Positions 1 through 8,310 of a DNA stretch of 64,000 bases are shown piece after piece. A program made the position numbers and the translations under genes. The notes under the pieces are model-generated. The model searched no databases. It was given only the letters and a program-made list of their open reading frames with translations, and was not told the DNA's origin. The DNA is from Streptomyces venezuelae (GTDB lineage Bacteria > Actinomycetota > Actinomycetes > Streptomycetales > Streptomycetaceae), in the NCBI RefSeq assembly GCF_008642375.1, contig NZ_CP029194.1:6938501-7002500 (forward strand). Reading direction: 5' to 3'. Positions within the stretch are counted from its first letter, which is position 1, and every line of letters begins with the position of its first letter.

Positions 1-1
1 C

Positions 2-523
2 GCGAGCGCGCGCCACCGCTCCGCGGGCACCGACCGCACCGCCACGCAGCGGTTCTCGGTCGGCGTGATGCCCCCGCCGCCGACAGCCGACGCCTGGGCG
101 AGCGACCTGGTCTGGCTGCGCTCCACGAACGGCTGGGGCCCGCCCGAACGCGACCGCTCCAACGGCGAGTCCGGCGCCGCCGACGGCCGGACGCTCACCC
201 TCGCCGGGAAGACCTACGAGAAGGGGATCGGCGGCCACGCCGACTCCGACATCGAGGTCTACCTCGGCGGGCGCTGCACGGCCTTCACCGCCGACGTGGG
301 CATCGACGACGAGATCAACGGCTACGGGGACGTGGCCTTCTCCGTCGAGGCGGACGGCAGGGTCCTGTGGACCTCGCCCCGGCTGACGGGCGCCTCCGCG
401 ACCCTGCCGGTGGACGTCGACGTGACCGGGGCCCGGCACGTCCGGCTGCGGATCACGGACACCAACGGGTCGAAGAGCGGCGACCACGGGGACTGGGCGG
501 CGGCCCGGTTCAGCTGCGCGTGA
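2..523 (+). CDS. C-terminal part of an NPCBM/NEW2-domain protein, 5' end outside window
   Basis: The frame is open from the left edge to the stop at 523, so the start and most of the protein lie outside. The visible 173 residues carry an NPCBM/NEW2 carbohydrate-binding domain (from about SDLVWLRSTNGWGP to the end), recognised by the GKTYEKGIGGHADS motif, the GRCTAFTADVGIDDE strand and the final HVRLRITD strand. In this family the domain is usually a C-terminal lectin-like module on secreted glycoside hydrolases such as alpha-galactosidases. The catalytic part is not visible, so the enzyme class is inference. A strong hairpin at 560-595 follows and separates it from the convergent PAC2 gene. 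Confidence 0.8.
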   Translation, partial: ASARHRSAGTDRTATQRFSVGVMPPPPTADAWASDLVWLRSTNGWGPPERDRSNGESGAADGRTLTLAGKTYEKGIGGHADSDIEVYLGGRCTAFTADVGIDDEINGYGDVAFSVEADGRVLWTSPRLTGASATLPVDVDVTGARHVRLRITDTNGSKSGDHGDWAAARFSCA

Positions 524-559
524 CCGCGTCGGGTCGGACGGCCTGACGGATCGACACGC

Positions 560-595
560 GTACGGGAGGGGCGCCCTCGGGCACCCCTCCCGTAC
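560..595. terminator. Bidirectional hairpin terminator between convergent genes
   Basis: A perfect 12-bp stem (560-571 with 584-595, arm GTACGGGAGGGG) encloses a 12-nt loop between the stop at 523 and the convergent stop at 602. There is no long T tract, as is usual for Streptomyces terminators. Confidence 0.75.
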
Positions 596-601
596 CGACC
601 G

Positions 602-1720
602 CTACTCCTGGGAGTCGCCGTCCCCGCTCTCGCCGGGCGACTCGTCCGCCGGGCCTTCGTCGGCCCGGTCCGGACCCGCTCCGGACCCCGCTGCCGAGTC
701 GGGTCCCGGTCCCGAGTCGGGTCCCGGTCCCGCGTCGGGTCCCGGTCCCGGAGTCGGCTTCTCCGGCTTCTCCGGCCGTTCCGGCTTCGGCGGCCTCGTC
801 CGGCCGCTCCCGGTGTCCCGCAGGAACGGCGATTCGCCGCCCTCGGTCGCCACCCCGGGACCGCCTCCGGGCCCGGTGCCCGGCTCGCGCCGCCGCAGAT
901 AGCGCTCGAACTCGCGCGCGATGGCCTCGCCCGAGGCCTCCGGCAGCTCCGCCGTGTCCCGCGCCTCCTCCAGCGTCTGCACGTACTCCGCGACCTCGCT
1001 GTCCTCGGCGGCCAGCTGGTCCACGCCCAGCTGCCACGCCCGCGCGTCCTCGGGCAGCTCGCCCAGCGGGATGCGCAGACCGATCAGGTCCTCCAGGCGG
1101 TTGAGGAGCGCGAGCGTCGCCTTCGGGTTCGGCGGCTGCGACACGTAGTGCGGAACCGCCGCCCAGAGGCTCACCGCCGGCACGCCCGCGTGCGTGCACG
1201 CCTCCTGGAGGATGCCGACGATGCCCGTCGGGCCCTCGTAGCGGGTCTCCTCCAGGTCCATCGTCCGCGCCAGATCCGCATCGGACGTCACCCCGCTGAC
1301 GGGGACCGGCCGGGTGTGCGGCGTGTCCCCGAGCAGCGCGCCCAGGATCACGACCATCTCCACGCCCAGCTCGTGGGCGAAGGCGAGCAGCTCGTTGCAG
1401 AAGGAGCGCCAGCGCATCGAGGGCTCGATCCCGCGCACGAGCACCAGGTCACGGGGTTTGTCGCCGCCGATCCGGACCACGGAGAGCCGGGTCGTCGGCC
1501 AAGTGATCTTCCGGACCCCGTTGTCCAGGAAGACCGTGGGACGGTTGACCTGGAAGTCGTAGTAGTCCTCGGCGTCGAGGGCCGCGAACACCTCGCCCTT
1601 CCATTCCCGGTCCAGATGGGCGACCGCGGTGGAGGCTGCGTCGCCGGCGTCGTTCCAGCCCTCGAACGCGGCCACCATGACCGGGTCGATCAGCTCGGGT
1701 ACCCCCTCGAGCTCGATCAC
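602..1720 (-). CDS. PAC2 (proteasome assembly chaperone 2-like) family protein
   Basis: This is a 372-residue cytoplasmic protein of the PAC2 family. Members resemble eukaryotic proteasome-assembly chaperones; their actinobacterial role is not settled. The N-terminus ELIDPVMVAAFEGWNDAGDA and the LVLVRGIEPSMRW and VVILGALLGDTPHTRPV segments are typical. The GTG at 1720 is chosen because AAGGAGG lies 6 nt upstream; an upstream ATG at 1759 has no comparable site. From about residue 285 the protein becomes a Pro/Gly/Glu/Asp-rich, probably disordered tail, partly built by an 18-bp tandem repeat at 696-749, which makes it longer than the roughly 300 residues usual for the family. It follows the LLM oxidoreductase on the same strand after a gap of about 140 nt. 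Confidence 0.85.
   Translation of the reverse strand: MIELEGVPELIDPVMVAAFEGWNDAGDAASTAVAHLDREWKGEVFAALDAEDYYDFQVNRPTVFLDNGVRKITWPTTRLSVVRIGGDKPRDLVLVRGIEPSMRWRSFCNELLAFAHELGVEMVVILGALLGDTPHTRPVPVSGVTSDADLARTMDLEETRYEGPTGIVGILQEACTHAGVPAVSLWAAVPHYVSQPPNPKATLALLNRLEDLIGLRIPLGELPEDARAWQLGVDQLAAEDSEVAEYVQTLEEARDTAELPEASGEAIAREFERYLRRREPGTGPGGGPGVATEGGESPFLRDTGSGRTRPPKPERPEKPEKPTPGPGPDAGPGPDSGPGPDSAAGSGAGPDRADEGPADESPGESGDGDSQE
696..749. repeat. Three tandem 18-bp repeats inside the PAC2 gene
   Basis: The unit GAGTCGGGTCCCGGTCCC occurs at 696-713 and 714-731, with a one-mismatch copy at 732-749. Because 18 is a multiple of three, it encodes an in-frame GPGPDS-type hexapeptide repeat in the acidic tail. 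Confidence 0.9.
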
Positions 1721-1861
1721 CCAGCGCCTCCTTTTCGAAGTTCCTGTCGTACGGACCAACCTTACGGCTTTCCGGCGGTCCGTCCGCAGCCCCCGGACAG
1801 CCCCGAAAACCCGTGCGGCCTTGATCGACTACCCAGGAACTCGCCTCCGCACACGGCGCTC

Positions 1862-2923
1862 TCACTCCTCCCAGAGCGTGCTCGGCGCCTCCCTCCGCAC
1901 GACCGGCGCGATCTCCTCGGCGAAGCGCTGGAGCGTCTCGGTCTGTTCGGCCGTGGACTGGCCGAAGGCGTCGACGGTGACGGACTGGAGGTCGTGCCCG
2001 TAGTGCTCGTGGTAGCCGAGGATCTTGTCGATGATCTGCTGCGGCGAACCGATCAGCTGGGGCCCGCCCGCGATCGCGTCCTCGATCGTGCGGAACGGGG
2101 TGTTGTAGCCCGCCTTCCCCTCCAGGTGCGGCCGGAAGCTCTGCCGCACCTTCGCCTCGTACAGGTCCCGGTAGCGGGCGACCGCCTGCTCGGCGGTGTC
2201 CGCGATGAGCAGCCCGCCCGAACCGGCCGCCACGCGCGCGTGGGCCGGATCGTGCCCGTACTCCTCGAACTTCTCGCGGTAGTGGGCGATGAGCCGCGCG
2301 TACGCCTCCCTCGGCTGGACCGCGTTGGCGGTGAAGAGGGGATCGCCGTGCTTCGCCGCGAGCTCGGGGGAGTTGAGGCTGGTCGCCGAGCCGTGCCAGA
2401 TCCGCGGCGGACCGGCGTACGGGCGGGGAATGGTGGTGACGTTCTTCAGCGGCGGCCGGAACTCGCCCGCCCAGTCGACGCCCTCCTCCGACCAGAGGCG
2501 GCGGAGCAGCTCGTACTTCTCCTTCTGGAGGTCCCACTGCCGCTCCTCGTCCAGGCCGAAGAGGTCGAAGTGACCCGCCTCCGCGCCCTTGCCGACCACG
2601 AGTTCGAGCCGGCCCCTGGAGAGCTGGTCGAGGGTGGCGTAGTCCTCGGCGACCCGGACGGGGTCGAGGACCGCGACGACGGTGACGCCGGTGAGGAGCC
2701 GGATCCGGCCGGTACGGGCCGCCAGCGCGGCGAGCAGCACGGTCGGGGCGGAGGAGAGGAACGGGCCCGCGTGCCGCTCGCCGACGGCGTACGCGTCGAA
2801 TCCGAGGCGCTCGGCGGTCTCGCCGAGGGCGACGACCTGCGCCAACCGGTCGGCTGCGGACAGCAGTTCGCCGGTGAGCGGGTGCGGGGAATGGGGGACG
2901 ATCGAGAGGACCTGGAATTTCAT
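1862..2923 (-). CDS. LLM class flavin-dependent oxidoreductase (luciferase-like monooxygenase)
   Basis: The gene encodes a 353-residue TIM-barrel protein of the bacterial luciferase superfamily, which uses reduced FMN or F420 supplied by a partner. Family features are the N-terminal FQVLSIVPHSPHP strand, the GFDAYAVGERHAG segment, RIRLLTGVTVVAVLDPVRVAEDYATLDQLSRGRLEL, and the C-terminal IIDKILGYHEHYGHD region that normally filters by substrate site. The ATG at 2923 is chosen because it begins directly at the first barrel strand; the frame is open a further 51 nt upstream. The substrate cannot be predicted. It lies downstream of glpD but a hairpin at 2979-3011 separates them. Confidence 0.85.
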   Translation of the reverse strand: MKFQVLSIVPHSPHPLTGELLSAADRLAQVVALGETAERLGFDAYAVGERHAGPFLSSAPTVLLAALAARTGRIRLLTGVTVVAVLDPVRVAEDYATLDQLSRGRLELVVGKGAEAGHFDLFGLDEERQWDLQKEKYELLRRLWSEEGVDWAGEFRPPLKNVTTIPRPYAGPPRIWHGSATSLNSPELAAKHGDPLFTANAVQPREAYARLIAHYREKFEEYGHDPAHARVAAGSGGLLIADTAEQAVARYRDLYEAKVRQSFRPHLEGKAGYNTPFRTIEDAIAGGPQLIGSPQQIIDKILGYHEHYGHDLQSVTVDAFGQSTAEQTETLQRFAEEIAPVVRREAPSTLWEE

Positions 2924-2978
2924 GTGTCCACTCTGCGCGCGGAGTGTTGCGGCGGTGTGGACGGCGCGTGGCACGCCT

Positions 2979-3011
2979 CAGGGGCGGCCCCTCGAAGAGG
3001 AACCGCCCCTG
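2979..3011 (-). terminator. Terminator hairpin after glpD
   Basis: Nine-base arms CAGGGGCGG (2979-2987) and CCGCCCCTG (3003-3011) enclose a loop that can itself fold a short CCTC/GAGG helix. It lies 13 nt past the glpD stop and probably ends the glycerol operon transcript. Confidence 0.6.
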
Positions 3012-3023
3012 GGTGTACGGGTG

Positions 3024-4628
3024 TTACTTCCGCAGCATCGACTCGACGCCGGCGCGGATCTCGTCCGTCGCCAGGCCTCGTATCGTCAGCGTCGTACGGC
3101 GGCGCAGTACGTCGTCCGCCGTCTCGGCCCACTCGTGGTCGCGGGCGTAGGCGACCTGCGCCCAGATCTCGGGCGCGTCGGGGTGGATGCGCTCGGCCAG
3201 CTCCGGGTTCTCGTTCGCCATGCGGGCGATGTCGAAGGAGAGCGAGCCGTAGTGCGTGGCCAGGTGCTTGGCCGTGTCGGCGGACATCCGCGGGCCGGGC
3301 GCGGGACCGTCGACGAGCAGCCGGTGCGCGACCGCGTTCGGGTTGGCGATACCGGGCAGCGGGAGCCGCTTCGGCAGCGTCGAGACCGACTCGTAGTCCT
3401 CGCCCAGCGGGTGGCCCGGGAGCTGCTCCAGCTTCTTCATCACCGTGCGGCCGATGTGGCGGAAGGTCGTCCACTTGCCGCCGGCCACCGACAGCATGCC
3501 GCCGCGGCCCTCGGTGACGACCGTCTCGCGCTTGGCCTTCGAGGTGTCGCCGGGACCGCCCGGGAGCACGCGCAGACCGGCGAAGGCGTAGGTGATCAGA
3601 TCGCGGGAGAGCTGCTGGTCGCGGATGGAGAAGGCGGCCTCGTCCAGGATCTGGGCGGTGTCCTTCTCGGTGACCTCGACCTGGCCGGGGTCGCCCTCGT
3701 ACTCCTCGTCGGTCGTGCCGAGGAGCAGCATGTCCTCCCAGGGGAGGGCGAAGGTGATGCGGTACTTGTCGATCGGGGTGGCCAGGGCGGCCTTCCACGG
3801 CGAGGTCCGCTTGAGGACCAGGTGCGCGCCCTTGGAGAGGCGGATGGAGGGGGCCGCGTTCGGGTCCTCCATCTTGCGCAGGTGGTCGACCCACGGGCCG
3901 GTCGCGTTGAGCACGAGGCGGGCGGTGACGCCGAACTCGTCGCCGCTGGTGCGGTCCTTGAGCTCCGCGCCGGTGACCCGGCCCCGGGTGAAGCGCAGCC
4001 CGGTGACCTCGGCGTGGTTCAGGACGGTGGCCCCGGCGTCGACCGCCGCGCGGACCGTCATCAGCGCCATGCGGGCGTCGTTCATCTGGTCGTCGCCGTA
4101 GACGGCCACGGCCTTCAGGTTGTCCGTCCGCAGCTCCGGCACGTCCTGCGCGGCCTTGGCGGGGGAGAGCAGGTGCCCGACGCCGTCACCGAAGGCCGAG
4201 AGGGCGCTGTAGGCGAAGACGCCGGCGCCGAGCTTGGCCGCGCCGTGCGGGCCGCCCTTGTAGACGGGCAGGTAGAAGGTGAGGGGGTTGGCGAGGTGCG
4301 GTGCCACCTGACGGGAGACCGCACGCCGCTCGAAGTGGTTCTCCGCGACCAGCTTCACCGCGCCGGTCTGCAGGTAGCGCAGACCGCCGTGGAGCAGCTT
4401 GGAGGAGGCGGAGGAGGTGGCGCCGGCGAAGTCGCCGGCGTCCACCAGGGCCACCCGCAGACCGGACTGCGCGGCGTGCCAGGCGGTGGAGATGCCCAGG
4501 ATGCCGCCGCCGATGACCAGGAGGTCGTACGTCGCCTTGGAGAGCTGTTCCCGGGTCTCGGCCCGGCTCGGGAGGGAGCCGGAGGCCGGGTGCGTCCCAA
4601 GGGCAGGGACGCTCTGCAGGGTGGTCAT
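3024..4628 (-). CDS. glpD: Glycerol-3-phosphate dehydrogenase, FAD-dependent
   Basis: The 534-residue enzyme oxidises sn-glycerol 3-phosphate to dihydroxyacetone phosphate at the membrane and passes electrons to quinone. The dinucleotide-binding motif VIGGGILGISTAWHAA lies near residues 37-52, followed by SASSKLLHGGLRYLQTG, a GlpD signature; the C-terminal DAO domain ends in an all-alpha region (residues about 430-530). The start ATG has GAGGAG 8-9 nt upstream. It is the last gene of glpF-glpK-glpD, with only 5 nt between it and glpK, so the two are very likely cotranscribed and translationally linked. It corresponds to gylB of the classical Streptomyces gyl operon. Induction by glycerol through GylR is expected from family knowledge. 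Confidence 0.96.
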   Translation of the reverse strand: MTTLQSVPALGTHPASGSLPSRAETREQLSKATYDLLVIGGGILGISTAWHAAQSGLRVALVDAGDFAGATSSASSKLLHGGLRYLQTGAVKLVAENHFERRAVSRQVAPHLANPLTFYLPVYKGGPHGAAKLGAGVFAYSALSAFGDGVGHLLSPAKAAQDVPELRTDNLKAVAVYGDDQMNDARMALMTVRAAVDAGATVLNHAEVTGLRFTRGRVTGAELKDRTSGDEFGVTARLVLNATGPWVDHLRKMEDPNAAPSIRLSKGAHLVLKRTSPWKAALATPIDKYRITFALPWEDMLLLGTTDEEYEGDPGQVEVTEKDTAQILDEAAFSIRDQQLSRDLITYAFAGLRVLPGGPGDTSKAKRETVVTEGRGGMLSVAGGKWTTFRHIGRTVMKKLEQLPGHPLGEDYESVSTLPKRLPLPGIANPNAVAHRLLVDGPAPGPRMSADTAKHLATHYGSLSFDIARMANENPELAERIHPDAPEIWAQVAYARDHEWAETADDVLRRRTTLTIRGLATDEIRAGVESMLRK

Positions 4629-4633
4629 GTGTC

Positions 4634-6160
4634 TTACTCCTCGTCCTCGATCCAGCCCATGGTCCGCTCGACGGCCTTGAGCCAGCTCTTGTACTCGCGG
4701 TCACGCTTGTCGGCGTCCATGCGAGGGGTCCATTCCGCGGCACGGCGCCAGTTGGCGCGCAGCGCGTCGGTGTCCGGCCAGAAGCCGACGGCCAGGCCGG
4801 CGGCGTAGGCGGCACCGAGGCAGGTCGTCTCGGCGACCATCGGACGCACGACCGGCGCGTCCAGGAAGTCCGAGAGCGTCTGCATCAGCAGGTTGTTGGA
4901 GGTCATGCCGCCGTCGACCTTGAGCGCGGTCAGCTCGACGCCGGAGTCCTTCGTCATGGCGTCGGTGATCTCGCGGGTCTGCCAGGCGGTGGCCTCCAGG
5001 ACGGCACGGGCGATGTGCGCCTTGGTGACGTACCGGGTGAGGCCGGCGATCACGCCGCGGGCGTCGGAGCGCCAGTAGGGGGCGAACAGGCCCGAGAAGG
5101 CCGGCACGAAGTAGGCGCCGCCGTTGTCCTCGACCGAGGACGCGAGCGTCTCGATCTCTGCGGCGGACTTGATCAGGCCCATCTGGTCGCGCATCCACTG
5201 CACCAGCGAACCGGTGACGGCGATCGAGCCCTCCAGGGCGTAGACCGGCTTGGCGTCGCCGATCTGGTAGCCGACCGTGGTCAGCAGGCCGCTGTAGGAG
5301 TTGATGATCTTGTCACCGGTGTTCATCAGCATGAAGGTGCCGGTGCCGTACGTGGACTTGGCCTCGCCCTCGGCGAAACAGGTCTGGCCGAACAGGGCGG
5401 CCTGCTGGTCGCCGAGCGCGGAGGCGACCGGGACGCCGTCGAGGACGCCGCCCTTGACCGTGCCGTACACCTCGGCGGAGGAACGGATCTCCGGCAGCAC
5501 CTCGGCCGGGATCTCCATGGACTGCAGGATCTTCTCGTCCCAGGCCATGGTGTGCAGGTTCATCAGCATGGTGCGCGAGGCGTTGGTGACGTCGGTGACG
5601 TGGTGGCCGCCGTCGACACCGCCGGTCAGGTTCCAGATGACCCAGGAGTCCATGGTGCCGAAGAGGATGTCGCCGCGCTCGGCGCGCTCGCGCAGGCCCT
5701 CGACGTTGTCGAGGAGCCAGCGGACCTTGGGGCCGGAGAAGTACGAGGCGAGCGGCAGGCCGGTCTCGCGGCGGAAGCGGTCCTGGCCGACGTTGCGGCC
5801 GAGCTCCTTGCAGAGGGCGTCGGTGCGGGTGTCCTGCCAGACGAGGGCGTTGCGGACGGGCTCACCGGTGTTCTTGTCCCAGAGCAGCGTGGTCTCGCGC
5901 TGGTTGGTGATGCCGATGGCCTTGACGTCGGCCGAGGTGATCTCCGCCTTGGCGAGGGCGCCGGCGACGACCTCCTGGACGTTGGTCCAGATCTCGGCGG
6001 CGTCGTGCTCGACCCAGCCCGGCTTCGGGAAGATCTGCTCGTGCTCCTTCTGGTCGACCGAGACGATCCGGCCGTCCTTGTCGAAGACGATGCAGCGCGA
6101 GGAGGTGGTGCCCTGGTCGATGGCCGCGATGAAGGGGCCGGACGTGTGTGCGTCGGTCAC
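4634..6160 (-). CDS. glpK: Glycerol kinase
   Basis: The 508-residue FGGY-family kinase phosphorylates glycerol to sn-glycerol 3-phosphate with ATP. The N-terminal phosphate-binding loop AAIDQGTTSSRCIVFD, the EIWTNVQEVV segment, the GTMDSWVIWNLTGG motif and the ALKVDGGMTSNNLLMQTLSDF adenosine motif are all present. A TTG at 6172 could extend it by four residues, but the GTG at 6160 (MTDAHTSGPF) has GGAG correctly spaced and is preferred. It sits 35 nt downstream of glpF and 5 nt upstream of glpD, matching gylA of Streptomyces. Confidence 0.96.
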   Translation of the reverse strand: MTDAHTSGPFIAAIDQGTTSSRCIVFDKDGRIVSVDQKEHEQIFPKPGWVEHDAAEIWTNVQEVVAGALAKAEITSADVKAIGITNQRETTLLWDKNTGEPVRNALVWQDTRTDALCKELGRNVGQDRFRRETGLPLASYFSGPKVRWLLDNVEGLRERAERGDILFGTMDSWVIWNLTGGVDGGHHVTDVTNASRTMLMNLHTMAWDEKILQSMEIPAEVLPEIRSSAEVYGTVKGGVLDGVPVASALGDQQAALFGQTCFAEGEAKSTYGTGTFMLMNTGDKIINSYSGLLTTVGYQIGDAKPVYALEGSIAVTGSLVQWMRDQMGLIKSAAEIETLASSVEDNGGAYFVPAFSGLFAPYWRSDARGVIAGLTRYVTKAHIARAVLEATAWQTREITDAMTKDSGVELTALKVDGGMTSNNLLMQTLSDFLDAPVVRPMVAETTCLGAAYAAGLAVGFWPDTDALRANWRRAAEWTPRMDADKRDREYKSWLKAVERTMGWIEDEE

Positions 6161-6195
6161 GGTGTGCTCCAAGGAAGGTCTGTGAGAAGGACGGC

Positions 6196-6954
6196 TCAGG
6201 CGAACGCGATGTTGTAGATACCCGCGGCGATGGCGCCACCGATCAGCGGACCGGCGACCGGGATCCAGGAGTAGCTCCAGTCGGAGCCGCCCTTGTTCGG
6301 CAGCGGGAGCAGGGCGTGCACGATGCGCGGGCCGAGGTCACGGGCCGGGTTGATGGCGTAGCCGGTCGGGCCGCCGAGCGAGAGGCCGATGGAGACGACG
6401 ACGAAGGCGGTGATGAGCGCCCCTATGACGCCGAGGCCCTTGCCGCTGTCGTTGAGGCCCTGGGTGAGCACGGCCAGGACCAGCACGACGGTGCCGATGA
6501 TCTCGGTGGCCAGGTTCTGCCAGGTGTTCCGGATCTCGGGGCCGGTGGAGAAGATGCCGAGCACCGGGCCGGGGCCCTCGATCGGCTTCTCGCCGACGGT
6601 CTCCGGGTCCCTGAGGTGGGCCTGGAACTGTCCGTAGTAGGTCACCCAGACCAGTGCGGCGCCGATCATCGCGCCGAGCATCTGGCCGGCGACGTAGACC
6701 GGGACGTTGCCCCAGTCGCCGTCCTTGATCGCGATTCCGACCGTGACGGCGGGGTTCAGGTGGGCGCCGGAGAGGGAAGCCGTCATGTAGACGGCCGTCA
6801 TGACGGCGAAGCCCCACCCGAAGGTGATCGCGAGCCAGCCCGCGTTGCGGGCCTTGGAGCTCTTGAGCGTGACGGCGGCACAGACACCGCCGCCGAGCAG
6901 GATGAGTACGGCGGTACCGATGGTCTCGCCGAGGAAGATGTCGGAGCTGGACAC
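6196..6954 (-). CDS. glpF: Glycerol uptake facilitator (aquaglyceroporin)
   Basis: A 252-residue MIP-family channel for passive glycerol entry across the plasma membrane. Both pore NPA motifs are visible (HLNPAVTVG in the first half, YAINPARDLGPR in the second), with six predicted transmembrane helices and the Asp after the second NPAR that marks glycerol-conducting members. It starts at GTG with AAGGAG 7 nt upstream. It is the first gene of the operon (gylC in the older Streptomyces nomenclature); the 348-bp gap upstream carries the gylR terminator and the operator-like palindrome at 7080-7097. Confidence 0.96.
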   Translation of the reverse strand: MSSSDIFLGETIGTAVLILLGGGVCAAVTLKSSKARNAGWLAITFGWGFAVMTAVYMTASLSGAHLNPAVTVGIAIKDGDWGNVPVYVAGQMLGAMIGAALVWVTYYGQFQAHLRDPETVGEKPIEGPGPVLGIFSTGPEIRNTWQNLATEIIGTVVLVLAVLTQGLNDSGKGLGVIGALITAFVVVSIGLSLGGPTGYAINPARDLGPRIVHALLPLPNKGGSDWSYSWIPVAGPLIGGAIAAGIYNIAFA

Positions 6955-7067
6955 CCGCGACTCCTTTGTCCTTCGTCCAGGGGAAGGCGAACCCCGGGTC
7001 CCACCGGTGGTCCGCGCCCTCGTGTGAGGGCGTTGTCGGCCCTTGGCACTGCCACACTCTAGCGCGT

Positions 7068-7097
7068 ATTGCCGTTAGGTGTTCGGCAATGCCGACC
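7068..7097 (-). promoter_or_regulatory. Candidate GylR operator upstream of glpF
   Basis: A perfect palindrome TCGGCA-A-TGCCGA (7083-7095) sits in TGTTCGGCAATGCCGACC (7080-7097). It overlaps a second inverted pair, ATTGCCG (7068-7074) with CGGCAAT (7084-7090). A closely related sequence lies before gylR at 8093-8111. IclR-family repressors of glycerol genes bind upstream of both their own gene and the operon, so this is a likely operator; binding itself is inference. Confidence 0.7.
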
Positions 7098-7149
7098 GAT
7101 GAACGGAAGTTTTGCCCCCTGGTTAACAGCGCGTCAAGGGTCGGGGAAG

Positions 7150-7188
7150 CGAAAAACCCGCCGATAACGGGATCGTTACCGGCGGGTT
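7150..7188 (-). terminator. Intrinsic terminator of gylR
   Basis: On the minus strand AACCCGCCG (from 7188) pairs with CGGCGGGTT (to 7155), extended by a further six pairs with one mismatch. A run of five T follows directly (7150-7154 read as A on the plus strand). It shows gylR has its own transcript, separate from glpFKD. Confidence 0.85.
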
Positions 7189-7302
7189 CGTTCATGCGGG
7201 TCGGCGGGAGTCGTCCGTACGCGGGTCGTCCCTGCGGATGCGTCGGTGCGGCGTGTGTCGGCGCGGGCGGGGTGCGTACGGGAACGGCGCCCGCCGCTGC
7301 CG

Positions 7303-8067
7303 TCAGAAGCGGCCGGCGCCCAGGTCCCGGGAGACGGCGCGCGCGCAGTCCCGTACCGCCGCCACCAGCTCGGGGCGCAGCTCCCCGCCCGGGCAGATCC
7401 GCTCCACCGCGCCCGTGACCGCCACCGCGCCCACCGGCATCCGCCGCCGGTCGTGGATCGGCGCCGCCACCGAGGCCACGCCCTCCCAGGTCTCCTCGAC
7501 GTCCTCGGCCCAGCCCTTGGCCCGCGTCAGGTCGAGCAGCGACTCGAAGGCGGGCAGCTCCGTGGTCGTCCGGGGCGTGAACGCCTCCCGCTCGACCTCC
7601 AGCACCTCGCTGTGGGCCACCGGGTCGTAGGCCGAGAGGACCTTTCCGAGCGCGGTGGAGTGCAGCGGCTGCATGGCCCCCACCTCCAGGACCTGACGGC
7701 TGTCGTCCGGCCGGAAGACGTGGTGCACGATCAGGACGCCCCGCTGGTGCAGCACCCCCAGGTGCACGCTCTCGCCGCTCGACCGCGCGAGGTCGTCCGT
7801 CCAGACGAGGGCCCGGGCCCGCAGCTCGTGCACGTCCAGATAGCTGTTCCCGAGCCGCAGCAGCTCGGCCCCCAGCTGGTAGCGGCCCGAGGCCGCCTCC
7901 TGCTCCACGAAGCCCTCCGCCTGGAGGGTGCGCAGGATGCCGTGGGCCGTGCCCTTCGCGAGCCCCAGCGAGGACGCGATGTCGGACAGGCCGAGCCGGC
8001 GCTCGCCGCCGGCGAGCAGTCGCAGCATCGCCGCCGCCCGTTCAAGCGACTGGATGTTCTTCGCCAT
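7303..8067 (-). CDS. gylR: IclR-family transcriptional repressor of the glycerol operon
   Basis: A 254-residue regulator with an N-terminal winged helix-turn-helix (LSDIASSLGLAKGTAHGILRTLQAEGFV, about residues 26-55) and a C-terminal IclR effector domain (LHSTALGKVLSAY, ASVAAPIHDRRRMPVGAVAVTG). Position immediately upstream of glpFKD on the same strand, and the family, identify it as GylR, the glycerol-3-phosphate-responsive repressor known from S. coelicolor. The ATG at 8067 is chosen because AGAAGGG lies upstream and the protein begins MAKNIQSLERA; the open frame extends 198 nt further but has no site. Likely autoregulated through 8093-8111. Confidence 0.93.
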   Translation of the reverse strand: MAKNIQSLERAAAMLRLLAGGERRLGLSDIASSLGLAKGTAHGILRTLQAEGFVEQEAASGRYQLGAELLRLGNSYLDVHELRARALVWTDDLARSSGESVHLGVLHQRGVLIVHHVFRPDDSRQVLEVGAMQPLHSTALGKVLSAYDPVAHSEVLEVEREAFTPRTTTELPAFESLLDLTRAKGWAEDVEETWEGVASVAAPIHDRRRMPVGAVAVTGAVERICPGGELRPELVAAVRDCARAVSRDLGAGRF

Positions 8068-8092
8068 CGCCCGGCCCTTCTCCCTCTCACGC

Positions 8093-8130
8093 TGTTCGAC
8101 AATGCTGAACACTATCGGTCGATGCCGACC
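8093..8130 (-). promoter_or_regulatory. Candidate GylR operator upstream of gylR
   Basis: TGTTCGACAATGCTGAACA (8093-8111) has complementary TGTTC/GAACA ends and agrees with the glpF site in 15 of 18 positions. Six bases later a second palindrome GGTCG-ATGC-CGACC (8117-8130) repeats the ATGCCGACC end of the glpF site. Both lie 26-63 nt before the gylR start, where a repressor would block transcription. Confidence 0.7.
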
Positions 8131-8310
8131 TTGGCTCACACATGACAGTGTCGGGCAAGAGCGGGCCGTACCGGGAGTCCTCGCACACAGGATGCCGTCC
8201 GCCTCGTGGGACGCCATGTCCACCCCGGGGCAAGCGCGGTTACGCTGGCCCAGTGCACCCTCCACCGAGAGTGCAAAGCCGACAGCCGTCGCATCCCAGG
8301 GAGCTCATCC

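Larger units (their letters stand above)
6955..7302. other. 348-bp non-coding gap between gylR and glpF
   Basis: No gene is seen here. The gap holds, from the gylR side, the gylR terminator (7150-7188), an AT-richer stretch around 7105-7135 containing GTTAAC, the operator-like palindrome (7068-7097), and then the glpF leader with its ribosome-binding site. The promoter of the glycerol operon must lie here, but I cannot fix its hexamers. Confidence 0.7.

Noticed and set aside
1148..3517. A 789-codon plus-strand frame over PAC2, LLM and glpD
   Set aside because: It crosses three real minus-strand genes and shows the Arg/Pro/Leu-rich composition of a shadow frame.
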